Source of the DNA: Symbiodinium natans
Lineage: Eukaryota; Sar; Dinophyceae; Suessiales; Symbiodiniaceae
Direction of reading: 5' to 3'
Assembly (NCBI GenBank): GCA_905221605.1
Contig: CAJNDS010001409.1
Coordinates: 1 to 19,921 of the forward strand
DNA: 19,921 nucleotides
Part shown: in pieces, positions 8,679 through 17,507 of the stretch
Position numbering within the stretch: the first letter of the stretch is position 1
How the letters are laid out: every line of letters begins with the position of its first letter
Made by a program: the position numbers and the translations under genes
The notes under the pieces: model-generated
What the model saw: only the letters and a program-made list of their open reading frames with translations
Told to the model about the DNA's origin: nothing
Database searches by the model: none

Positions 8679-10127
8679 GCTTTGCAGCCGAGTCGCCCGG
8701 GATTCTCCTTAGTTGGTTGGCGATAAGCTTACCAGCTGAGATTTGCAGCCGAGTCGCCTGGGATTCTCCTTAATTGGTTGGCGAGAAGCTTTCCAGCTGG
8801 GATTTGCAGCCGAGTCGCCTGGGATTCTCTTCATTGGTTGGCGATAAGCTTTCCAGCTGAGATTTGCAGCCGAGTCGCCCGGGATTCTCCTTAATTGGTT
8901 GGCGATAAGCTTTCCAGCTGAGATTTGCAGCCGAGTCGCCTGGGATTCTCCTTAATTGGTTGGCGATAAGCTTTCCAGCTGAGATTTGCAGCCGAGTCGC
9001 CCGGGATTCTCCTTAATTGGTTGGCGAGAAACTTTCCAGCTGAGATTTGCAGCCGAGTCGCCTGGGATTCTCCTTAATTGGTTGGCGATAAGCTTTCCAG
9101 CTTTGCAGCCGAGTCGCCCGGGATTTTCCTTAATTGGTTGGCGATAAGCTTTCCAGCTTTGCAGCCGAGTCGCCTGGGATTCTCCTTAATTGGTTGGCGA
9201 TAAGCTTTCCAGCTGGGATTTGCAGCAGAGTCGCCTGGGATTCTCCTTAATTGGTTGGAGATAAGCTTTCCAGCTTTGCAGCCGAGTCGCCCGGGATTCT
9301 CCTTAATTGGTTGGCGATCAGCTTTCCAGCTTTGCAGCCGAGTCGCCCGGGATTCTCCTTAATTGGTTGGCGATAAGCTTTCCAGCTGGGATTTGCAGCC
9401 GAGTCGCCCGGGATTCTCCTTAATTGGTTGGCGATAAGCTTTCCAGCTTTGCAGCCGAGTCGCCCGGGATTCTCCTTAACTGGTTGGCGATAAGCTTTCC
9501 AGCTTTTGCAGCCGAGTCGCCTGAGATTCTCCTTAATTGGTTGGCGATAAGCTTTCCAGCTTTGCAGCCGAGTCGCCCGGGATTCTCCTTAATTGGTTGG
9601 CGATAAGCTTTCCAGCTGGGATTTGCAGCCGAGTCGCCCGGGATTCTCCTTAATTGGTTGGCGATAAGCTTTCCAGCTTTGCAGCCGAGTCGCCTGGGAT
9701 TCTCCTTAATTGGTTGGCGATAAGCTTTCTAGCTTTGCAGCCGAGTCGCCTGGGATTCTCCGTAATTGGTTGGCGATAATCTTTTCAGCTTTGCAGCCGA
9801 GTCGCCCGGGATTCTCCTCAATTGGTTGGCGATAAGCTTTCCAGCTGGGATTTGCAGCCGAGTCGCCCGGGATTCTCCTTAATTGGTTGGCGATAAGCTT
9901 TCCAGCTTTGCAGCCGAGTCGCCCGGGATTCTCCTTAATTGGTTGGCGATAAGCTTTCCAGCTGGGATTTGCAGCCGAGTCGCCTGGGATTCTCCTTAAT
10001 TGGTTGGCGATAAGCTTTCTAGCTTTGCAGCCGAGTCGCCTGGGATTCTCCTTAATTGGTTGACGATAAGCTTTCCAGCTGGGATGTGCAGCCGAGTCGC
10101 CCGGGATTCTCCTTAATTTGTTGGCGA
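8679..10127 (+). repeat. Satellite B, 57/62 bp tandem repeat, about 24 copies
   Basis: The monomer contains CGATAAGCTTTCCAGCT, then an optional GGGAT or GAGAT, then TTTGCAGCCGAGTCGCC, GGGATTCTCC and TTAATTGGTTGG. Presence or absence of the 5 bp gives 62 or 57 bp units. Long forms dominate at 8700-9060, and the two forms are mixed afterwards. The array begins abruptly after CTCTTGGAAG of a satellite A unit and ends at GGCGATCCTGGCAG, where satellite A resumes. HindIII-type AAGCTT is present in nearly every unit. Confidence 0.95.
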
Positions 10128-10428
10128 TCCTGGCAGTTTTCCTTCATAAATTGCACCAGGATAAGAGGCCTTTCCAGGTAGTTCTCCCTCGTGAAATGCA
10201 CCAAGAAGGCCTTTCCAGGTAGTTCTCCTTCATGAAATGCACCAGGATAAGGATTTCCAGCTCTTTGAAGGCCTTTCCAAATAATTCTCCTTCATAAAAT
10301 GCACCAGGATAAGGATTTCCAGCTCTTTGAAGGCATTTCCAGGTAGTTCTCCTTCGCAAAAAAAGCACCAGGATTTCCAGCTATTTGAAGACAGGATAAG
10401 GATTTCCAGCTTTTTTTCAAGGCCTTTC
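10128..10428 (+). repeat. Satellite A resumed, diverged and truncated copies
   Basis: The sequence again has TTCCTTCATAAA, TTGCACCAGGATAAG and TTTCCAGGTAGTTCTCC. The units are irregular, with shortened forms at 10165-10215 and 10365-10425 and an A-rich CGCAAAAAAAGCACC variant. This places satellite B inside an older satellite A array. Confidence 0.85.
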
Positions 10429-10429
10429 C

Positions 10430-11162
10430 ATGTAGATGTGATCAGAATGCAGCGTGTTCCCTTCCCTAATTGGGTCGGGATGTGATCAGGGCCGCGCAAC
10501 CAAGGTAGCCCTGCATTCCCCTCTCTAGTTGGGTCGGGATGTGATCAGGGCCTGTAAATGCAGGCACAGAGCCTTGCGTTCCCCTCCCTAGTTGGGTCGG
10601 GATGTGATCAGGGCCGGTAAATGCAGCCAAGGAGCCTTGGTCAGGATGTGATCAGGGCCTGTGTGAATGCAGTCAAGGTATTTGCCTCCTTAATTGGGTC
10701 GGGATGTGATCAGGGCCTGTGTGAATGCAGCCAAAGAGCCTTGTATTTGCCTTTAATTGGGTCGGGATGTGATCAGGGCCTTTGTAACTGCTCCCAAGGA
10801 GCCTTTGCGTTCCCTTCCCTAACTGGGTCAGGATGTGATCAGGGCCTGTGTCAATGCAGCCAAGGAGCCTTGCATTCCCTCCCTGACTGGGTCGGATGTG
10901 ATCAGGGCCTGCGTGAACGCAGCCAAGGAGCCTTGGCCTCCCTAATTGGGTAGGGATGTGATCATGGCCTGTGTATGAAGCCAAGGAGCCTTGTGTTCCC
11001 TTCAGGGTGTGAGCAGGAGTGGATGCAGCCAAGGAGCCTTGCATTCCCCTCCCTAATGGGTCGGGATGTGATCAGGGCCTGTAAATGCAGGCACAGAGCT
11101 TTGTGTTCCCCTGCCTAGTTCGGTCGGGATGTGATCAGGGCCGGTAAATGCAGCCAAGGAGC
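10430..11162 (+). repeat. Satellite C, 65 bp tandem repeat, left block
   Basis: The monomer contains TCGGGATGTGATCAGGGCC, TGTGTAAATGCAGCC, AAGGAGCCTTGCATTC and CCCTCCCTAATTGGG, typically 65 bp. About 11 units are visible, several of them degenerate (near 10990-11040). The first unit is joined to a satellite A remnant at CCATGTAGATGTGATCAG. Cys-rich open frames across this array are accidental, because 65 is not a multiple of three. Confidence 0.95.
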
Positions 11163-11209
11163 CTTGCGCTGCGCTCTCTTCTCTAAAGAATGCTCAGTGA
11201 TAAGCAATC

Positions 11210-11860
11210 TCAGGTGCTTTTTGGGATGTCCCTCAGGGCTGTAAACACCTGACCTTTGCCCTCTTGGTACTTGGTCTTCCCGCCTGGAGCCTGCTGGTTG
11301 CCGATCCTCACGTTGATGTTGCCCGAGAGCTTGCGAGCGTATTGGGAGAAGCTTCCATATCCATTCTGCCATCCGCCTGTGCCCGTGGAAAACAGGTGTG
11401 GGAAGAACTTCACGTCCATGTCGTCCGTGAGCTCCGAAGTGCTTCGGATTTTCTGCAGCTCCACAGTGTCCGCTCTGGGGGCTTTCAGCTCTTTGGGGAT
11501 CAGGTACGTCATCTCTAGCCTGTCTTCCTTCTCTTCCATTGTTTCGACAGAGGCCGCTGCGTTTTCCGAGTGCTGCGCTTCGCCCCCCAAGGCCGAGGAG
11601 TGTGAGCCACCGGACTCCCCCGTTTGGCGCCCTTGGGAGGTTTCGCGGTCTGTCGTTGCCGCTGCGCTTGTACACGGCTGCACTTTTCCAGCGAGGATGA
11701 TTTCCATTCTTGTTAAGGCTCCCTCCACTGCTGGGTTTGCCTGGTAGAGGCGGTGCTGCGCTTTCAGCTCTTGCAAGGCTTTGTGCAAGCAGTCTAGACG
11801 AGCTGGGGAAGCGGTCTTGCCCTGCACTCCTTCCACCAGGACAGTGCCATCTTCCTGGAG
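11210..11860 (-). pseudogene. Helitron Rep fragment embedded in satellite C, copy 1
   Basis: The minus strand is open from 11836 (208 codons to a stop at 11210) and is clearly homologous to residues about 437-631 of the RepHel protein at 1-4817. Shared blocks are TASPARL, EMTYLVPK/EMTYLIPK, FFPHLF, TGTGGW, GSFSQYARK and LSGNINVRIGNQ. It lacks about 27 residues between YARK and LSGN that the full protein has. It has no HUH, tyrosine or helicase motifs, so it cannot act as a replicase. Satellite C abuts both ends. The right junction falls at CTGGAGCC, which overlaps the satellite's GGAGCC. The frame stays open, but whether it is expressed is unknown. Confidence 0.8.
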
Positions 11861-14700
11861 CCTTGTGTTTCTCTCCCTAATTGGGTCAGGATGTGATCAG
11901 GGCCTGTGTAAATGCAGCCAAGGAGCCTTGCGTTCCCCTCCCGAATTGGGTCGGGATGTGATCAGGGCCCGTGTAACTGCAGCCAAGGAGCCTTTGTATT
12001 CACCTCCCTAATTGGGTCGGGATGTGATCAAGACCTGTGCGAAATGCAGCCAAGGAGCCTTGTGATTCTCCCTAATTGGGTCGGGATGTGATCAGGGCCT
12101 GTGTAAATGCAGCCAAGGAGCCTTGCATTCCCCTCCCAGGGCCTGTGTAAATGCAGCCAGGGAGCCTTGCATTGCCCTCCCTAAATGGGTCAGGATGTGA
12201 TCAGGGTTTGTGTAAATGCAGCCAAGGAGCCTTGCATTCCCCTCCCTAATTGGGTCGGGATGTGACCAGGGCCTGTTTGCATGCAGCCAAGGAGCCTTGG
12301 CATTCCCCTCCCTAATTGGGTCGGGATGTGATCAGGGCCTGTGTAAATGCAGCCAAGGAGCCTTGCATTCCCCTCCCTAATTGGGTCGGGATGTGATCAG
12401 GGCCTGTGTGAATGCTGCCAAGGAGCCTTTGTATTTACCTCCCTAATTGATCAAGGGCTGTGTAAATGCAGCCAAGGTCCGGATGTGGTGTGACTGCAGC
12501 CAAGGAGCCTTGCATTCCCTTCCCGAATTGGGTCCGGATGTGATCAGGGCCTGTGTGAATGCAGCCAAGAAGCATTGCATTCCCTTCCCTAATTGGGTCG
12601 GGATGTGATCAAGGGCTGTGTAAATGCAGCCAAGGAGCCTTTGTATTTACCTTCCTAATTGGGTCGGGATGTGATCAAGGGCTGTGTAAATGCAGCCAAG
12701 GAGCCTTGTGTTTCTCTCCCTAATTGGATCAGGATGTGATCAGGGCCTGTGTAAATGCAGCCAAGGAGCCTTGCGTTCCCCTCCCGAATTGGGTCGGGAT
12801 GTGATCAGGGCCTGTGTAACTGCAGCCAAGGAGCCTTTGTATTCACCTCCCTAATTGGGTCGGGATGTGATCAAGACCTGTGCGAAATGCAGCCAAGGAG
12901 CCTTGTGATTCTCCCTAATTGGGTCGGGATGTGATCAGGGCCTGTGTAAATGCAGCCAAGGAGCCTTGCATTCCCCTCCCAGGGCCTGTGTAAATGCAGC
13001 CAGGGAGCCTTGCATTGCCCTCCCTAAATGGGTCAGGATGTGATCAGGGTTTGTGTAAATGCAGCCAAGGAGCCTTGCATTCCCCTCCCTAATTGGGTCG
13101 GGATGTGACCAGGGCCTGTTTGAATGCAGCCAAGGAGCCTTGGCATTCCCCTCCCTAATTGGGTCGGGATGTGATCAGGGCCTGTGTAAATGCAGCCAAG
13201 GAGCCTTGCATTCCCCTCCCTAATTGGGTCGGGATGTGATCAGGGCCTGTGTGAATGCTGCCAAGGAGCCTTTGTATTTACCTCCCTAATTGGGTCGGGA
13301 TGTGATCAAGGGCTGTGTAAATGCAGCCAAGGAGCCTTGTGTTTCTCTCCCTAATTGGGTCAGCCTGTGTAAATGCAGCCAAGGAGCCTTGCATTCCCCT
13401 CCCGAATTGGGTCGGGATGTGATCAGGGCCTGTGTAACTGCAGCCAAGGAGCCTTTGTATTCACCTCCCTAATTGGGTCGGGATGTGATCAAGACCTGTG
13501 TAAATGCAGCCAAGGAGCCTTGTGATTCTCCCTAATTGGGTCGGGATGTGATCAGGGCCTGTGAAAATGCTGCCAAGGAGGCTTGTGTTCATCTCCCTAA
13601 TTGGGTCGGGATGTGATCAGGGCCTGTCTAAACGCAGCCAAGGAGCCTTGCATTCCCCTCCCTAATTGAGTCGGGATGTGACCAGGGCCTGTGTAAATGC
13701 AGCCAAGGAGCCTTTGTATTCACCTCCCTAATTGGGTCGGGATGTGATCAAGACCTGTGTAAATGCAGCCAAGGAGCCTTGTGATTCTCCCTAATTGGGT
13801 CGGGATGTGATCAGGGCCTGTGTCAATGCAGCCAAGGAGCCTTGCATTCCCCTCCCTAATTGGGTCGGGATGTGATCAGGGCCTCTGTGAATGCTGCCAA
13901 GGAGCCTTTGTAGTCACCTCCCTAATTGGGTCGGGATGTGATCAAGACCTGTGTAAATGCAGCCAAGGAGCCTTGTGATTCTCCCTAATTGGGTCGGGAT
14001 GTGATCAGGGCCTGTGTCAATGCAGCCAAGGAGCCTTGCATTCCCCTCCCTAATTGGGTCGGGATGTGATCAGGGCCTGTGTGAATGCTGCCAAGGAGCC
14101 TTTGTAGTCACCTCCCTAATTGGGTCGGGATGTGATCAGGGCCTGTGTAAATGCAGCCAAGGAGCCTTTTGTTTCTCTCCCTACTTTGGGTCAGGATGTG
14201 ATCAGGGCCTGTGTAAATGCAGTGTTCACCTCCCGAATTGGGTCAGGATGTGATCAGGGTCTGTGTAAATGCAGCCCAGGAGCCTTTGTATTCACCTCCC
14301 TAATTGGGTCGGGATGTGATCAGGGCCTGTGTAAATGCAGCCAAGGAGCCTTGCATTCCCCTCCCTAATTGGGTCGGGATGTGATGAGGGCCTGTGTAAA
14401 TGCAGCCATGGAGCCTTTGCGTTCCCCTCCCTAATTGGGTCGGGATGTGATCAGAGCCTGTGTGAATGCTGCCAAGGAGCCTTTGTATTCACCTCCCTAA
14501 TTGGGTCGGTGTGTGAGCAGGGCTTATGTAACTGAAGGAGCCTTTGCGTTCCCCCCCCCCCCCACAACTGGGTCGGGAGCCTTGCATTCCAGGTCGGGAT
14601 GTGATCAAAGCCTGTGTGAATACGAGCCTTGCGTTAGCCTCCTGAATTTGGGTCAGGGATCGGGGCTTGTGTGAATGCAATCAAGGAGCTTGGCCTTCTC
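11861..14700 (+). repeat. Satellite C, main block, about 43 copies
   Basis: These are 65 bp monomers with the same consensus as the left block. There are common variants: CAAGACCTGTGCGAAATG, GTGTAACTGCAG, AATGCTGCC and a truncated CCCAGGGCCTGTG unit. They recur in order, which reveals longer blocks. The array decays after about 14510, where a run of 13 C bases (14551-14563) and broken units lead to unique sequence. Confidence 0.95.
11862..13500 (+). repeat. Higher-order repeat of satellite C, period about 843 bp
   Basis: The unit starting TTGTGTTTCTCTCCCTAATT at about 11862 starts again near 12705. Marker monomers such as TGCGAAATGCAG (12040 and 12883) keep the same order, a shift of 843. 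A shortened third start is at about 13337. The second block lacks the section corresponding to about 12440-12640 of the first. Confidence 0.8.
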
Positions 14701-14848
14701 CTCCCTAGTTGAGGTAACTAGTGAGCCAGGATAAGGGTTTGCAGGGGTCAACTGTGCCAATATGTTCAATTTACTTAAACCTCTTTGCCTGCAGGAATCG
14801 AGCTATTCGTAATGAAACACATACAATTTCTATTTATCCTGGTCTTGA
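14701..14848. other. Short unique spacer between satellite C and telomeric array
   Basis: This AT-richer stretch shows no repeat or open frame worth reporting, apart from a satellite-A-like CCAGGATAAGGGTTT at about 14725. It joins the degenerate end of satellite C to the telomeric run. Confidence 0.5.
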
Positions 14849-15241
14849 GGGTTTAGGGTTTAGGGTTTAGGGTTTAGGGTTTAGGGTTTAGGGTTTAGGG
14901 TTTAGGGTTTAGGGTTTAGGGTTTAAGGTTTAGGGTTTAGGGTTTAGGGTTTAGGGTTTAGGGTTTAGGGTTTAGGGTTTAGGGTTTAGGGTTTAGGGTT
15001 TAGGGTTTAGGGTTTAGGGTTTAGGGTTTAGGGTTTAGGGTTTAGGGTTTAGGTTTAGGGTTTAGGGTTTAGGGTTTAGGGTTTAGGGTTTAGGGTTTAG
15101 GGTTTAGGGTTTAAGGGTTTAGGGTTTAGGGGTTTAGGGTTTAGGGTTTAGGGGTTTAGGGTTTAGGGTTTAGGGTTTAGGGTTTAGGGTTTAGGGTTTA
15201 GGGTTTAGGGTTTAGGGTTTAGGGTTTAGGGTTTAGGGTTT
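14849..15241 (+). repeat. Interstitial telomeric repeat array, (TTTAGGG)n
   Basis: About 56 almost perfect heptamers form about 390 bp. Only a few variants occur: TTTAAGG near 14923, one hexamer TTAGGT near 15050, and extra A or G bases between 15110 and 15155. TTTAGGG is the telomere motif of dinoflagellates, other alveolates and plants. The G-rich strand runs left to right, so a chromosome end would lie on the right, yet sequence continues. The array is therefore internal or the result of a join. Confidence 0.95.
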
Positions 15242-15425
15242 ATGTATAGGGTTTGTGTCCGGAGTTTTGGGGGGTTTTGTCGGGTTTTGGGGGGTTTTGT
15301 CGGGTTTTGGGGGGTTTTGGGGGGTTTTGCCGGGTTTTGTTTTTTGCCTTTCAATGTTTTACATTTTTGTTGGTTGGGCTTGGGGGGGCTGGGGGGGATG
15401 GGGGGGTGGGGTGGGGGGGCTTGCG
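15242..15425 (+). repeat. G/T-rich degenerate repeat next to telomeric array
   Basis: Runs of GGGTTTTG and GGGGTTTTG with a 20 bp period (CGGGTTTTGGGGGGTTTTGT, twice) are followed by G runs of six to seven bases at 15381-15420. There are many possible G-quadruplexes. Glycine-rich open frames here follow from the composition and are not taken as genes. Confidence 0.7.
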
Positions 15426-15429
15426 CCAG

Positions 15430-15800
15430 AATTCAAATTTTGAAGGTCTGTATCGGCCCAAAACCTCAAGAATTAAAATTTTGAAAGCGTGGGAATCTTT
15501 GGATATGGATCCCAAAACTCTAGATTTCAAATTTGGAAGATCTGGGGATTTCTGGATAATTGATCAAAATCTCCTGCAGTCCTCCAGGATTCAAATTTAG
15601 AAGGACTGGGGATCTTTGGATATCGATTCAAAACCTCTGGAATTTTCGGAATTCAAATTTTGAAGGATTTGATAAATACTGGATATCTGAATAAGTCCTC
15701 CAAAAATCTTTAGAATTCAAATTTGGAAGATCTGGGGACTTCTGGATAATTGATCAAAACCTCCAGAATTAAAATCTTGAAGATCTGGGAGTTCTTTTTG
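15430..15800 (+). repeat. Diverged AT-rich tandem repeat, 41-64 bp units
   Basis: Units begin with AATTCAAATTTTGAAG or close forms (AATTAAAATTTTGAA, ATTTCAAATTTGGAAG) at about 15430, 15471, 15524, 15588, 15650, 15713 and 15766. Most continue with a form of ATCTGGGGATCT, then GGATAATTGATCAAAA, then CCTC. The spacing is irregular and the copies are well diverged, so this repeat is older than satellites A to C. Confidence 0.75.
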
Positions 15801-16678
15801 AGGGTATTCATTATAATTCTCCTGATGTCCCGAATCTTTGTTGACCCTTGTCTGTGGGTGTTAGCCTCGAAGTTTCGATATATTATTACAATTGATATGG
15901 TTCCACGAATATTTGAATTACATATCTTGTAATTTGAATAATTTTTTGGATTGCAATTCTTTAGAATGATAATGGTTCATTTCACCCCCTCGAAATTTCA
16001 GAGAATATAGAGGATTTTCAATTAATATTGGTATTGTTTTTGCAAATTCGGATTTCAGTTCTATGAAATCGGATATTGTGTCCGGACTATTTGGGGTGGA
16101 AAGGGCAATATTTTCGGTCCCACGATCTCTTGAGCCTTCTCGGGGAGGAAAAGAATTTGATTTGTTGCTGGAGGTGTCTCTTCGGCAACATTTGATATAA
16201 CAATTCATTAAAACCTTTCTGAACTCCGTGGAAGAGACGGACCTGATGCTTGAAGGTCTGGTGGTCTTCTGTCCATGTCTGCAGTTCTGGGCCAGGAGAA
16301 GTTGAGCATGTTGGTTCTTGACAGCCAATGCTTGTAATTCTTGTCTTTCGTCTTGTCATGGTGATATTGATTTGATTGTTTCGACACCTCGTCTCGCTTT
16401 TTGGATAGGTTTCTGAAAGAAAACCATGTCTTTTGTTTGGGGTAAATCTAATCTTGAGCCCGCAGAGAAGAGCGGCGCAGTTGTTGCTCAGGTTTGCTGG
16501 GGCGCCAGTCTTGCCACACATCCATCCATCACATGAGCATGAGCTGGCGCCTTGGTTTCTGCCTTGCATTGTGCGATCTCGCGTGAGAACGCTGGTCTGT
16601 GGGGGGGTGAAACGTTGGCGTGGAGCACCAGAGGTGTCCTCGCGGCATCACAACATTGTTAGGAGATGGCAGCCGCGG
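15801..16678. other. AT-rich to mixed unique sequence, no confident gene
   Basis: The composition changes from AT-rich (to about 16430) back to GC-rich. Two minus-strand open frames, 16087-16569 (160 codons) and 15918-16328 (136 codons), overlap each other. Neither shows a motif I recognise. One contains HQTFKHQVRLFHGVQKGFNE. They lie downstream of the Josephin fragment on the same strand, so part of this could be its 3' untranslated region or a decayed gene. Confidence that either is coding is low. Confidence 0.3.
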
Positions 16679-17086
16679 CTAGACCTCGCGGATGCAGTAG
16701 GTCGCGGGATGTCGAGCGAGCTCCGCCAAGAAGACGGCTTCCGGTATCTGCTCTGCTCTGCGGGTACGAGCCAGGGAGTCCAACCTGAAGATCTTCTCAT
16801 GGAAATATCGATAGGCCACCCAGTGTGCGTTGTCCCGGTTCTGCACCGCCCCGGCAGCTGCTTCCAGATCGTGCTTGCTCACGACGGGTTGAAGGTCCAT
16901 TTGCCACCTCACACGACCAAAAGCAGCCATGGCTTTGGTTTGCAGTACCTGCGCAAGCACTTCCGAGGAGTAGAAGCCACCTGGCGCCGCGTGGTCCTCT
17001 GCAGCTTCACCTCGTTCCACCCCACCTTCTTCGAGGACAACCTGCACGGCGTTGTCCATGTCCGCTTCAGTGAAGAAGGCTGCCCC
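16679..17086 (-). pseudogene. Josephin-type deubiquitinase, C-terminal half only
   Basis: The frame runs from the satellite junction to TAG at 16679-16681 (about 135 residues; the first ATG is at 17057-17059). Josephin-domain enzymes (ataxin-3 and JOSD families) are cysteine proteases that cleave ubiquitin chains. Matching parts are GGFYSSEVLAQVLQTKAM (the GFFS-type helix), AVQNRDNAHWVAYRYF, IFRLDSLAR and AVFLAELARHPATYCIREV. Counting from the junction, H89 and D104 are 15 residues apart, the same spacing as the catalytic His and Asn of ataxin-3. Asp at the second position is usual in JOSD proteins. The N-terminal part with the catalytic Cys is absent, because satellite C starts at 17085. It is either a broken gene or a last exon whose upstream exons lie beyond the satellite. 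Confidence 0.65.
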
Positions 17087-17460
17087 CAAGGAGCCTTTGC
17101 GTTCCCTTCCCTAACTGGGTCAGGATGTGATCAGGGCCTGTGTAAATGCAGCCAAGGAGGCTTGCATTCCCTCCCTGACTGGGTCGGATGTGATCAGGGC
17201 CTGCGTGAACGCAGCCAAGGAGCCTTTGCCTCCCTAATTGGGTAGGGATGTGATCAGGGCCTGTGTATGAAGCCAAGGAGCCTTGTGTTCCCTTCAGGGT
17301 GTGAGCAGGACCTGTGCAGATGCAGCCAAGGAGCCTTGCATTCCCCTTCCTAATTGGGTCGGGATGTGATCAGGGCCTGTAAATGCAGGCACAGAGCCTT
17401 GTGTTCCCCTGCCTAGTTCGGTCGGGATGTGATCAGGGCCGGTAAATGCAGCCAAGGAGC
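17087..17460 (+). repeat. Satellite C left of second Rep fragment
   Basis: About six monomers of the 65 bp satellite, corresponding unit by unit to 10795-11162, including the GTCGGATGTGATC unit that lacks one G and the short unit ending GTGTATGAAGCC. Confidence 0.95.
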
Positions 17461-17507
17461 CTTGCGCTGCGCTCTCTTCTCTAAAGAATGCTCAGTGATA
17501 AGCAATC

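Larger units (their letters stand above)
10793..13624 (+). repeat. Segmental duplication, copy 1
   Basis: From CCCAAGGAGCC at 10793 the sequence matches 17085 onward to the right edge, with a shift of 6292 rising to 6298 and then 6297 through small indels. The match includes satellite C units with unusual truncations (such as the fused unit near 12470) and the Rep fragment. Differences are few, roughly 1% by eye in the Rep fragment. The true right end is unknown because copy 2 reaches the window edge. Confidence 0.9.

Noticed and set aside
10621-14535. Cys-rich plus-strand frames with GSGCDQGLCKCSQGA repeats, resembling small secreted Cys-rich proteins
   Set aside because: They are translations of the 65 bp satellite, which shifts phase at each unit, and they start and stop at random along the array.
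14551-14563. Run of 13 C bases as a functional element
   Set aside because: Homopolymer in a decaying satellite unit, and its length may be a sequencing artefact.
6664-14700. CRISPR array
   Set aside because: The repeats are contiguous, with no unique spacers, and the setting is eukaryotic.
14849-15241. True chromosome end
   Set aside because: Nearly 4.7 kb of sequence follows on the right, including coding-like DNA and more satellite, so as given the array is internal.
14849-15241. Head-to-head telomere fusion
   Set aside because: A fusion of two ends would show TTTAGGG switching to CCCTAAA. All repeats here are in one orientation.
15242-15600. Glycine-rich open frames
   Set aside because: They follow from G/T-rich repeats, overlap in three phases and run into the AT-rich repeat.
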